Assembly: GCA_002398515.1 (NCBI GenBank)
Contig: DGZL01000144.1
Location: forward strand, 1-10,211
Length of the DNA: 10,211 nt
Reading direction: 5' to 3'
Source: Firmicutes bacterium UBA4981
GTDB taxonomy: Bacteria; Bacillota; SHA-98; UBA4971
In this document: in pieces, positions 1 to 6,492 of the stretch
Position numbering within the stretch: position 1 is the first letter of the stretch
How the letters are laid out: each line of letters starts with the position of its first letter
Position numbers and translations under genes: made by a program
Notes under the pieces: model-generated
Database searches by the model: none
What the model was told of the DNA's origin: nothing
Seen by the model: the letters and a program-made list of their open reading frames with translations, nothing else

Positions 1-159
1 CTTTCTGGAACTGGCGATTACTTGTGACGATCTACTTAGGCATGGAGTTTGTCCAAAAGATGAGAAGGACTTGGAGTCCCGGTAGGCGGGTGCGCGAGGC
101 AATGTCGAGGATTAGGTATGCAAAGTGAAAATGCAAAGCATTGGATCAGCAAGGCAAAA
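1..159. other. Downstream flank, no gene recognised
   Basis: This stretch lies 3' of the minus-strand MFS-LuxR gene, up to the window edge. I see no convincing coding frame with a ribosome binding site, no RNA gene and no hairpin followed by a T-run that would end the minus-strand transcript. The only repeat noted is ATGCAAAG, occurring at 118-125 and 131-138, which is probably chance. A gene could begin beyond the left edge. Confidence 0.5.
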
Positions 160-1800
160 TCAATGGAGATCCGCCTTTCTGTCGGGTTCTTCTGAAGAAG
201 CAAGAAACCGCGCGAAACTGACGAGAAGTTCCTTTCTGTTGGATATGTCAAGCTTGTGGAAAACATGCCTTATGTGTGTCTTGAGCGTGCCTTCCGAAAT
301 ACACAGCCTCTCTTCAATCTCATCATTTGTCATGCCTTTCAGAAGGAGTACGACAACCTCCAACTCTCGGCGGGTCAGAGAGTATTCAGCAGCCATGAGG
401 TTCAAGACGTAATGGTCAATAACGGCCTCGACCTGATGAGATGACTTCTTTCTCGAGGATAAGCCGGTAGTAGACGACAATGCGCGAGATGCACCAAAGT
501 CCGCTGTAGTAGGCCCGTCTTTATGAATAGCGGCAGCCGTCCCGATTCCTTGCACTGTAGCTCCCTCATAAGTCAAAGTCTCCTCGAGCCTCACCAACCC
601 TATGACTCCAAAAAACAGAATCAAAGTCGCCACCAACGACATGTTGCTAAAGCCGACTTCGCCTATGGGCAGAAGTCTTTTGACAAATAACATGCCAAAG
701 AAGATCAGCCAAACGTTCAGTCCGAGACCTATACCATAGTACGTGGTCAGTCGATCCTCAGGAGCAATATCAGCGAGACTGACCCAGAGAAAAACATCAA
801 TGCATGCATAGCCGGCTTGGATAAGCGTCTGGGCAATCAGATATCCGGGCACCCCTGACAACGACAAAAGGGAAATTAACGGCATGGATAACCCAAGGCA
901 AACGAAACCTATATTGGCCAGGGGACGCCTTCCCACAGAGTCAGCAATCCACCCACACAGAAAACACATGAGAATATATGGCATAACATTGTAGAAACGA
1001 TCGAAGTCACCCATGAGATTCAGATTGGGAAAGACAACTCCATGCGCGAACCCTCCTATGATAGAGGTGGATGTTAGCACGACAGCCAAGGAAAGAAAGA
1101 ATAGCCGGAGTCGACGTTTCTCGCCGGAGGCGGCCTTTTCATAATTCAGCCTGCTTCCGGAACACGTAACCGGAAGCCCCATGCTATAGAGACAGACAGC
1201 AAGAAACGCAATAAGAAGCCAAGCTGAACTTATAGATACTGTAACGAGTGGCTCCAGGTGAGCAAGAAAGGCAGTATGAATATATAGAGCGATATTAGCT
1301 ATGGCCATAGACAGCGCAAACCCTCGACCCAGCTCGTTCCGGGGAATGGTCCTTGCCATCTCTTTGGCGCATGTTACGACAAATGCGCCGGATACGAGAC
1401 CTAAGAAAAGCGCCAGTCGAGGCCATAGCCTGTAAGGGACATAGACAAAAGCGACTGTAAGCCCGAAGCAGACAAGACAAGAAAGAGCCATCACGATAAT
1501 ATCAATAGCGCCTTCCCCTGTTATGTTGTCAGTCAGGCGTATCTCGCCTTTGCCGGAGAGTTTCCGGGTCAAACCAATAAGGTAACGTCTTCCCCAGATA
1601 CCATACCCTATCAGACCAAGACCATGAAACAGCGTGAAGGCGGCTCCAATGTCTGTGGCATGCATACCGCTGGTTTCGGCGAAAGCATACAGGGAAGGTC
1701 CGAGCAAGGGAAAGCTCAGCAACCAAGAGAAGAACAGGCCTAATAAGGCTGTAAGAGATCCATATCTAAATGCGACTCCCCGATAAGTTTCATAAGTCAC
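160..1800 (-). CDS. 12-TM MFS-like membrane protein fused to C-terminal LuxR-type HTH regulator
   Basis: The 546-residue protein has about twelve hydrophobic segments (roughly 14-40, 51-69, 98-121, 124-145, 161-181, 185-209, 231-258, 270-286, 294-313, 317-343, 355-373 and 384-404). The MFS loop signature GWIADSVGRR lies at 283-292, after TM8. A polar linker rich in Ser and Thr (about 412-470) leads to a LuxR/GerE helix-turn-helix at 474-532, with SLTRRELEV opening it and a recognition helix around 502-517. This architecture suggests a membrane-tethered regulator that senses or transports a small molecule and binds DNA through its cytoplasmic tail; the ligand is unknown. The start is GTG at 1800-1798, behind GGAGGG (1813-1808, minus strand) with a 7-nt spacer. 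It is divergent from the catabolic cluster, so it plausibly controls or feeds it. The domain calls are firm; the link to the cluster is inferred from position. Confidence 0.9.
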   Translation of the reverse strand: MTYETYRGVAFRYGSLTALLGLFFSWLLSFPLLGPSLYAFAETSGMHATDIGAAFTLFHGLGLIGYGIWGRRYLIGLTRKLSGKGEIRLTDNITGEGAIDIIVMALSCLVCFGLTVAFVYVPYRLWPRLALFLGLVSGAFVVTCAKEMARTIPRNELGRGFALSMAIANIALYIHTAFLAHLEPLVTVSISSAWLLIAFLAVCLYSMGLPVTCSGSRLNYEKAASGEKRRLRLFFLSLAVVLTSTSIIGGFAHGVVFPNLNLMGDFDRFYNVMPYILMCFLCGWIADSVGRRPLANIGFVCLGLSMPLISLLSLSGVPGYLIAQTLIQAGYACIDVFLWVSLADIAPEDRLTTYYGIGLGLNVWLIFFGMLFVKRLLPIGEVGFSNMSLVATLILFFGVIGLVRLEETLTYEGATVQGIGTAAAIHKDGPTTADFGASRALSSTTGLSSRKKSSHQVEAVIDHYVLNLMAAEYSLTRRELEVVVLLLKGMTNDEIEERLCISEGTLKTHIRHVFHKLDISNRKELLVSFARFLASSEEPDRKADLH

Positions 1801-1839
1801 AAATTCACCCTCCGAAAGACCTTGGGTTTAGACATTCGA

Positions 1840-1903
1840 TGACAATCCGAAAATTCCTTGTCAATATGCTAAATCTCTTCGCTTATCCACGATGATTTTG
1901 TCA
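1840..1903. repeat. Repeated TTGTCA half-sites, possible operator
   Basis: TGACAA at 1840-1845 and TTGTCA at 1858-1863 form a perfect 6-bp inverted repeat around 12 bp. TTGTCAAT at 1858-1865 recurs at 1898-1905, exactly 40 bp away, close to four helical turns. Another TGACAA occurs at 2041-2046. Such spacing suits a dimeric or cooperatively bound regulator such as the adjacent LuxR-type protein. The same hexamers read TTGACA on the minus strand, however, so they may simply be -35 elements. The regulator assignment is inference. Confidence 0.3.
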
Positions 1904-1924
1904 ATTCAAAGGAGGACTTTTTCT

Positions 1925-1954
1925 ATGCGAGTTGAATATCTATACCTAGAATGA
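1925..1954 (+). CDS. Nine-codon open frame behind strong RBS, possible leader peptide
   Basis: ATG at 1925-1927 opens the frame MRVEYLYLE and stops at TGA (1952-1954). AAAGGAGG at 1908-1915 precedes it by 9 nt, as good a ribosome binding site as those of the real genes here. It lies 142 nt upstream of the threonine synthase-like gene. It could be a leader peptide, the relic of a decayed gene, or chance. No attenuator hairpin is evident downstream, and the candidate -10 TAGAAT (1947-1952) overlaps its end, which would argue against it lying in that transcript. Confidence 0.25.
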   Translation: MRVEYLYLE

Positions 1955-2096
1955 AGTCTTGCTACACACCTGACTTATGCTCTGTACTTCCATACGACAT
2001 GTAACTGTACTTGTGTATGTTCCATATTCAGCGAGCATGCTGACAAAGAGCATGAAATAACCTAACACCGGGATTTCCGGACACGGAGGGTTCTAA

Positions 2097-3356
2097 GTGA
2101 GTTATGTAAAACACCTGAAGTGCATCGTGTGCGGCTCAACCTTCAAAGAAGAAGATAATATGCTTACGTGCCCTCTTTGTGGAGACAAGGGAAGTCTTGA
2201 TGTTATCTACGATTATGACAAGATATCCAAGGTGACAGACAGAGAGTCAATTGGGAAAAGCAAAGAAATCTCCATGTGGCGATACATGCCTTTCCTCCCG
2301 GTAGAGCCAAACTGGACAAAGCCCCCTCTCCGGGTGGGCTGGACTCCCCTCTATAACGCGGAAAGTCTGGCCTCTGAAATCGGGACGAAAACCCTGTTCG
2401 TGAAAGACGAAGGGGTAAATCCCACAGCATCGATGAAAGACAGGGCTTCAGCTATTGCCACTACAAGGGCGCATGCTGCAGGTAAGCGAATAGTTGCATG
2501 TGCGTCAACAGGCAATGCCGCTTCATCCCTTGCAGGCTCCGCAGCATCCATCGGGCTTCGCTCCTGCATTTTCGTGCCGCGCAGAGCACCCAGAGGGAAA
2601 CTGATGCAACTTTTGATTTACGGCGCGACAGTCGTGTCAGTTGAAGGGTCTTACCATGATGCATTCTCCCTCTCAGCGGAAGCAATAAACAAGTGGGGAT
2701 GGTATAATCGAAATGCTGCCATAAACCCCTTCCTGCTTGAAGGTAAGAAAACCGTAAGCTTCGAGATATGTGAGCAATTGAACTGGGAAGTCCCTGACTG
2801 GGTAGTTGTGGCTGTCGGAGACGGGTGCACAATAGGCGGTGTATATAAAGGATTTCATGATTTCTATTTGGCAGGCCTTATCCCCTGCATCCCGAAGATC
2901 CTCGGAGTTCAAGCAGTCGGATGCCAGCCGCTGGTTAAAGCCTTCTTCGCAAACATGCCCTTTGAACCGGCAGAAGAAAACACAATTGCAGACAGCATCG
3001 CAGTGGGCGTGCCGCGCAACCCGGTCAAAGCACTGAATGCCGTCAAACTATCCCATGGGACAATGATTGCCGTAAGCGATGAAGACATCCTACAAGCAAT
3101 GCCTCTCCTTGGCAGAACGACCGGAGTGTTCACTGAGCCTGCCGGAGCTGCAAGCCTTGCAGGTCTTTCGGCAGCCCTCAAGAAAGGTTACATAGATCCG
3201 GGCGAATCTATAGTAGTGATATCAACAGGAAACGGACTAAAAGACATTGTCAATGCCCAGCGTGCAGCGCCTCCACCCATCGAAGTGCTCCCATCCGTCA
3301 AGGAGCTGGAAAAAAACCTCAAAGTGAAGGCGCCGGATCTACTCAAGGAGGAATGA
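2097..3356 (+). CDS. Threonine synthase-like PLP-dependent enzyme with N-terminal zinc ribbon
   Basis: A fold-type II PLP enzyme of 419 residues. A CxxC pair at C9/C12 and another at C25/C28 form a zinc ribbon, as in many ThrC-like proteins. The PLP lysine is K114 in NPTASMKDRAS (108-118). ASTGNAAS (136-143) is the substrate-binding loop, GDGCTIGG (241-248) the PLP-phosphate loop, and STGNG lies at 376-380. The closest family is threonine synthase (O-phosphohomoserine to threonine), but the usual NPTGSFKDRG signature carries G-to-A and F-to-M changes and ends in RAS. No homoserine-pathway genes are nearby. In the E. coli yge cluster the PLP enzyme is YgeX, a diaminopropionate ammonia-lyase, so a degradative elimination reaction is a real alternative. 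It starts with GTG, 6 nt after GGAGGG (2085-2090), and is the first gene of the plus-strand cluster. Fold is certain; substrate is not. Confidence 0.88.
   Translation: MSYVKHLKCIVCGSTFKEEDNMLTCPLCGDKGSLDVIYDYDKISKVTDRESIGKSKEISMWRYMPFLPVEPNWTKPPLRVGWTPLYNAESLASEIGTKTLFVKDEGVNPTASMKDRASAIATTRAHAAGKRIVACASTGNAASSLAGSAASIGLRSCIFVPRRAPRGKLMQLLIYGATVVSVEGSYHDAFSLSAEAINKWGWYNRNAAINPFLLEGKKTVSFEICEQLNWEVPDWVVVAVGDGCTIGGVYKGFHDFYLAGLIPCIPKILGVQAVGCQPLVKAFFANMPFEPAEENTIADSIAVGVPRNPVKALNAVKLSHGTMIAVSDEDILQAMPLLGRTTGVFTEPAGAASLAGLSAALKKGYIDPGESIVVISTGNGLKDIVNAQRAAPPPIEVLPSVKELEKNLKVKAPDLLKEE
3345..3351 (+). promoter_or_regulatory. RBS fixing the TTG start of the XRE-cupin gene
   Basis: AAGGAGG overlaps the last codons of the threonine synthase-like gene and sits 8 nt before TTG at 3360. 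No in-frame ATG or GTG lies at a suitable distance, so TTG is the start. The location suggests translational coupling of the two genes. Confidence 0.75.
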
Positions 3357-3359
3357 GAC

Positions 3360-3896
3360 TTGCTTGGTGAAAGAATACGCGCGAAACGGAAAGAACGAGG
3401 CAAGAGCCTTAGTCAACTCTCTGCTCTGACTGGATTGACTGCCAGCTTCCTGAGTCAAGTTGAAAGGGATGTAACAGAACCGTCTATTACATCTTTGCGC
3501 AAGATTGCAAAGGCTCTCGATGTTCCGATATTCTATTTCCTATTAGATACTGAAGAATACAGTCCGGTTGTAAGGGCTGAAAACCGTAAGATTCTGAAGT
3601 TCCCCCAGTCCCATTTGACATTTGAGCTCTTGACTCCGGACCTTAGCAGGCAAATGGAACTAATGATCGCTACTCTTGAACCGAACACCTCCACCTGCGA
3701 TGAACCCCTTACTCACCCGGGTGAAGAGTGCACCCTCGTCCTTCAAGGCGAGATGGAGATCCAAGTCGGTGAAGATATTTATCACCTAAAAGAAGGTGAC
3801 AGTATTTACTACTACTGCGCAATTCCTCATAAAATCACAAGCGTAGGCAAGAAAGATCTGGTTTTCATGTCGGCAATCACACCGCCGTCCTTCTAG
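3360..3896 (+). CDS. XRE-family HTH regulator with C-terminal cupin domain
   Basis: A 178-residue cytoplasmic transcription factor. Residues 2-61 are an HTH_3/XRE DNA-binding domain: LGERIRAKRKERG, then LSQLSALTGLTASFLSQVER containing the recognition helix, then a PSITSLRKIAKAL helix. Residues about 105-175 form a cupin_2 barrel, with HPGEECTLVLQGEMEI (119-134) and GDSIYYYCAIPHKI (146-159). H119, E122/E123 and H157 are possible metal or ligand contacts. The family (PuuR-like and SutR-like proteins) usually senses a small metabolite and represses a nearby catabolic operon. It starts with TTG, 3 nt after the preceding stop, so it is co-transcribed with the PLP enzyme and probably autoregulatory. 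Its ligand is not evident; an intermediate of the cluster is a reasonable guess. Confidence 0.93.
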   Translation: MLGERIRAKRKERGKSLSQLSALTGLTASFLSQVERDVTEPSITSLRKIAKALDVPIFYFLLDTEEYSPVVRAENRKILKFPQSHLTFELLTPDLSRQMELMIATLEPNTSTCDEPLTHPGEECTLVLQGEMEIQVGEDIYHLKEGDSIYYYCAIPHKITSVGKKDLVFMSAITPPSF

Positions 3897-4033
3897 CAGA
3901 CTTGCGGATCAGCGCTCTACACCGCCGGATAAGAACGATTAAGAGATGAGCTTTGTGAGAAGGGCCGAAGAGAACATAGAAAACACAAATAACTAAGGGT
4001 TGGGCGGAGGGTTAGAGGAGGGGGATTGTATCA
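3897..4033. other. 137-bp gap between XRE-cupin and carbamate kinase genes
   Basis: No terminator-like hairpin with a T-run and no convincing promoter were seen. The 3' half is purine-rich and ends in a long SD-like tract (AGGAGG at 4016-4021, followed by more G), which serves the carbamate kinase start. A 16-codon frame (3946-3996) has no good ribosome binding site. Read-through from the upstream genes is therefore likely. Confidence 0.5.
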
Positions 4034-4969
4034 GTGCAACGAACAATCGTCGTAGCGCTAGGCGGTAATGCTATTCTGAGGCCCGGCCAAGCAGGAACCG
4101 CCAAAGACCAATTCGTTAATGTCAAAACAACATGCGAAAGCATCGCCCGCATGGTCAAACAGGGTTATCGTGTAGTCATAACCCATGGTAACGGCCCTCA
4201 GGTCGGGAACATACTCATTCAGAATCTACACTCACAAGACCTTGTCCCTGCCATGCCCTTGGACGTTTGTGGCGCAAAAAGCCAAGGGCTCATAGGATAC
4301 ATGATTCAGCAGTCTCTCCACAACGAGCTCGCCAAAGAGGGTATAAATGTTCCTGTTGTCACTGTCCTCACTCAGGTAATAGTCGATGAAAATGATCCTG
4401 CATTCCGGAACCCCACTAAACCCATAGGGCCTTTCTATACAGAGGAAGAAGCGCGGCGTTTTGCGAGAGAGAGAGGGGAAACATGGAAGGAAGACTCAGG
4501 CAGGGGTTGGCGTAAGGTTGTCCCGTCACCTCTCCCGGTTGAGATCTTCGAAAAATCCGCAATCGGAGCCCTTATCCGGGAAGGCGCAGTAGTAATCGCT
4601 GCAGGTGGCGGAGGCATACCTGTTATTCGTAATGGCAACACGCTACACGGAATCGAGGCTGTAATAGACAAGGATCTGGCCAGCTCTAAGCTGGCAGTGG
4701 ATATCAAAGCCGATATCCTGATGATCCTTACAGATGTTGAAAGAGTGGCAATCAATTACCGCACCCCGTCTGAAGCATATCTTACTGCAATTACCGTTGA
4801 CGAAGCCAAGAAATACATGGACGAAGGACAATTCGGCGCAGGCAGTATGGGCCCAAAGGTTCAAGCTGCTATCGACTTTGCCTCTTGCGGCAAGACTTCA
4901 ATTATTGCATCTCTCAACCGAAGTCTGGATGCTCTGGAAGGCAGGACCGGCACGACGATCACCTTGTAG
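4034..4969 (+). CDS. arcC: Carbamate kinase
   Basis: Transfers phosphate between carbamoyl phosphate and ADP, making ATP, carbamate (then CO2 and ammonia) in the cytoplasm. The 311-residue length matches the family. Amino-acid kinase signatures are present: VALGGNAIL (7-15), THGNGPQVGN (50-59), GAVVIAAGGGGIPV (184-197), VIDKDLASSKLA (210-221) and FGAGSMGPKVQAA (267-279). The start is GTG at 4034. The nearest SD, AGGAGG at 4016-4021, is 12 nt away, slightly long, but G-rich sequence continues closer. In yge-type clusters the E. coli counterpart is YqeA. Here it lies 70 nt upstream of hydantoinase, consistent with ATP recovery from carbamoyl phosphate formed after ring opening. No arginine deiminase or carbamoyltransferase gene is visible in the window. 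Confidence 0.96.
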   Translation: MQRTIVVALGGNAILRPGQAGTAKDQFVNVKTTCESIARMVKQGYRVVITHGNGPQVGNILIQNLHSQDLVPAMPLDVCGAKSQGLIGYMIQQSLHNELAKEGINVPVVTVLTQVIVDENDPAFRNPTKPIGPFYTEEEARRFARERGETWKEDSGRGWRKVVPSPLPVEIFEKSAIGALIREGAVVIAAGGGGIPVIRNGNTLHGIEAVIDKDLASSKLAVDIKADILMILTDVERVAINYRTPSEAYLTAITVDEAKKYMDEGQFGAGSMGPKVQAAIDFASCGKTSIIASLNRSLDALEGRTGTTITL

Positions 4970-5024
4970 CGAACACGAAGAATGAAGGTTGCCTGGAAGA
5001 ACGTCTCCTAGTAAACGTGACATA

Positions 5025-5031
5025 AAGGTGG
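5025..5031 (+). promoter_or_regulatory. RBS deciding the hydantoinase start
   Basis: AAGGTGG ends 8 nt before GTG at 5040. The frame stays open upstream to a TTG at 4989, but that codon has only a poorly spaced SD (GAAGG directly against it). The 17 extra residues it would add are polar and unlike the family N-terminus, which begins just before the IKGG beta strand. Confidence 0.6.
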
Positions 5032-5039
5032 GCAACATC

Positions 5040-6413
5040 GTGAGTTACCTTATCAAGGGTGGCATCGTAATAACGGAGAAAGGCGCAATCCCGGCAGACG
5101 TAGCCATCGATGATCAACGGATATCTGCAGTAGGGAGCGACATACGTGATTCTCCCGGCAGAATCACGTTGGACGCCGGAGGGAAATACGTGTTTCCCGG
5201 GATAATTGACGCTCATACTCATTTCGCCCTCCGCTCCCGCGGCACAATCACAGCAGATGATTTTGAGTCGGGGACAAAGGCTGCAATATGCGGCGGGGTT
5301 ACGACTGTCATTGATTTCTCGGACGAGATTCCGGGCCTAAGCTTGGCACAAGCGGCCCAAGCCCGCATTGATGAAGCGAAACCCCACGTCGCCACAGACT
5401 TTGCCTTACATATGACTATGACAAAAGCCCCGGACAATCTTGACAGAGAACTCGAAGACCTCCTCAAACTAGGTGTGGGCGCGGTAAAGCTGTTTACAAC
5501 GTACAGGGCTGCAGGATACCTCCTTGAGAAGGATGTATTTATCCGGGTTTCAAAGGCCGCGCACCGGGCAGGCCTCCTTGTAACAGTTCATGCAGAAGAC
5601 AATGATTTCGTTGAAAGTCTTGAAGCCCGAATGAAGGAGACGGGTGAAATCGCCCCTTCCTACCATGCTGCATCAAGGCCTGCAAAGGCAGAAGCATTGG
5701 CAATTAAGAATACCGCATCTATCCTTGGTGAAGCAGGTCTGCCTGTTTACTTCGTACATGTATCCAGCGGACAGGGCTTAGAAGCAGTCAGGGAGGCAAG
5801 AAGGAAAGGTTACTCAATCTATGCTGAAACAGCGCCCCATTACTTGACCCTCACTTCTCGCCTATACGCCGGGGATAATGCACGAGAGTTCATTATGACT
5901 CCCCCGCTCCGAGACTCCTGTGACATAGACACTCTTTGGGACGGGGTTCTAAACGGCGAATTTCATGTTATCGCAACTGACCATTGCTCTTTTACACGTA
6001 AGCAGAAGGCGCAAGGGACGTCCTGTTTCAATACTCTCCCAGGGATTCCCGGGGTTGAAACCCTGCTCCCTCTAGTTCACCACGAAGGCGTAGTAAAGCG
6101 AGGCATGCCTCTTTCCGAGATAGCGCGAATGCTTTCGTTGTGCCCCGCGAAACTGTTCGGACTCTACCCACGCAAGGGCACAATTACACCGGGCGCAGAC
6201 GCGGATATAGTCATCTTTGATCCAAATCTGTCAGAGACCATAACTTCTGACTCTCAACACTCTAAGGCGGATTACACACCGTATGAAGGCAGGACTGTGA
6301 AAGGATACCCCACTACTGTCCTTCTGAGGGGTGAAGTAGTATACGGCAACGGAACATTTCTCGGAGTTGCGGGAAACGGTGAATTCATTGCCTCAAAGGG
6401 GTGGTCGTATTGA
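5040..6413 (+). CDS. hydA: Dihydropyrimidinase/hydantoinase (HydA-type amidohydrolase)
   Basis: A cyclic-amidohydrolase that hydrolyses the ring amide of dihydropyrimidines or hydantoins to N-carbamoyl amino acids. From the GTG start it has 457 residues, close to the ~460 of this family. The binuclear metal site is complete: H59 and H61 (DAHTHF), K150 in GAVKLFTTY (the lysine normally carboxylated), H184 (VTVHAED), H240 (YFVHVSSGQG) and D314 (ATDHCSF). PGADADIVIFDP (384-395) is the usual C-terminal beta-sandwich motif. Allantoinase and dihydroorotase are related; K150 context, length and the carbamate kinase and YgeY neighbours favour the hydantoinase/dihydropyrimidinase branch (E. coli HydA). 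The true substrate is unproven. A longer form starting with TTG at 4989 (474 residues) is possible but less likely. Confidence 0.93.
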   Translation: MSYLIKGGIVITEKGAIPADVAIDDQRISAVGSDIRDSPGRITLDAGGKYVFPGIIDAHTHFALRSRGTITADDFESGTKAAICGGVTTVIDFSDEIPGLSLAQAAQARIDEAKPHVATDFALHMTMTKAPDNLDRELEDLLKLGVGAVKLFTTYRAAGYLLEKDVFIRVSKAAHRAGLLVTVHAEDNDFVESLEARMKETGEIAPSYHAASRPAKAEALAIKNTASILGEAGLPVYFVHVSSGQGLEAVREARRKGYSIYAETAPHYLTLTSRLYAGDNAREFIMTPPLRDSCDIDTLWDGVLNGEFHVIATDHCSFTRKQKAQGTSCFNTLPGIPGVETLLPLVHHEGVVKRGMPLSEIARMLSLCPAKLFGLYPRKGTITPGADADIVIFDPNLSETITSDSQHSKADYTPYEGRTVKGYPTTVLLRGEVVYGNGTFLGVAGNGEFIASKGWSY

Positions 6414-6492
6414 GATTGACTGTCTCGCGCGCAGCTTCAGCGCCCATGGATAGGTCGGCAATTCAACGATTATGTATGAAGGGGGACGTTTT

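Larger units (their letters stand above)
1801..2096. promoter_or_regulatory. Divergent intergenic control region
   Basis: This 296-bp gap separates the two divergent start codons and should hold promoters for both directions. On the minus strand two perfect TTGACA hexamers occur (1904-1899 and 1864-1859). The nearer one has only a weak -10 candidate, TCGAAT, at 19-bp spacing. On the plus strand TAGAAT at 1947-1952 resembles a -10 but lacks a clear -35. CTGTACTT repeats at 1982-1989 and 2005-2012, and GAGCATG at 2033-2039 and 2048-2054. I cannot fix a transcription start from the sequence alone. Confidence 0.5.

Noticed and set aside
2097..3356. Naming the PLP enzyme thrC with a biosynthetic role
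   Set aside because: The fold fits, but the altered active-site signature and catabolic neighbours leave the reaction open, so no symbol was given.
3946..3996. 16-codon frame between the XRE-cupin and carbamate kinase genes
   Set aside because: No convincing SD and no recognisable sequence; likely chance.
4989..5039. TTG start 17 codons upstream for hydantoinase
   Set aside because: SD poorly spaced and extra residues unlike the family N-terminus; GTG 5040 has AAGGTGG at 8 nt.
6414..6492. Terminator or promoter between hydA and ygeY
   Set aside because: Only a 4-bp GCGC pairing was seen, with no T-run and no promoter pair; treated as a plain operon gap.
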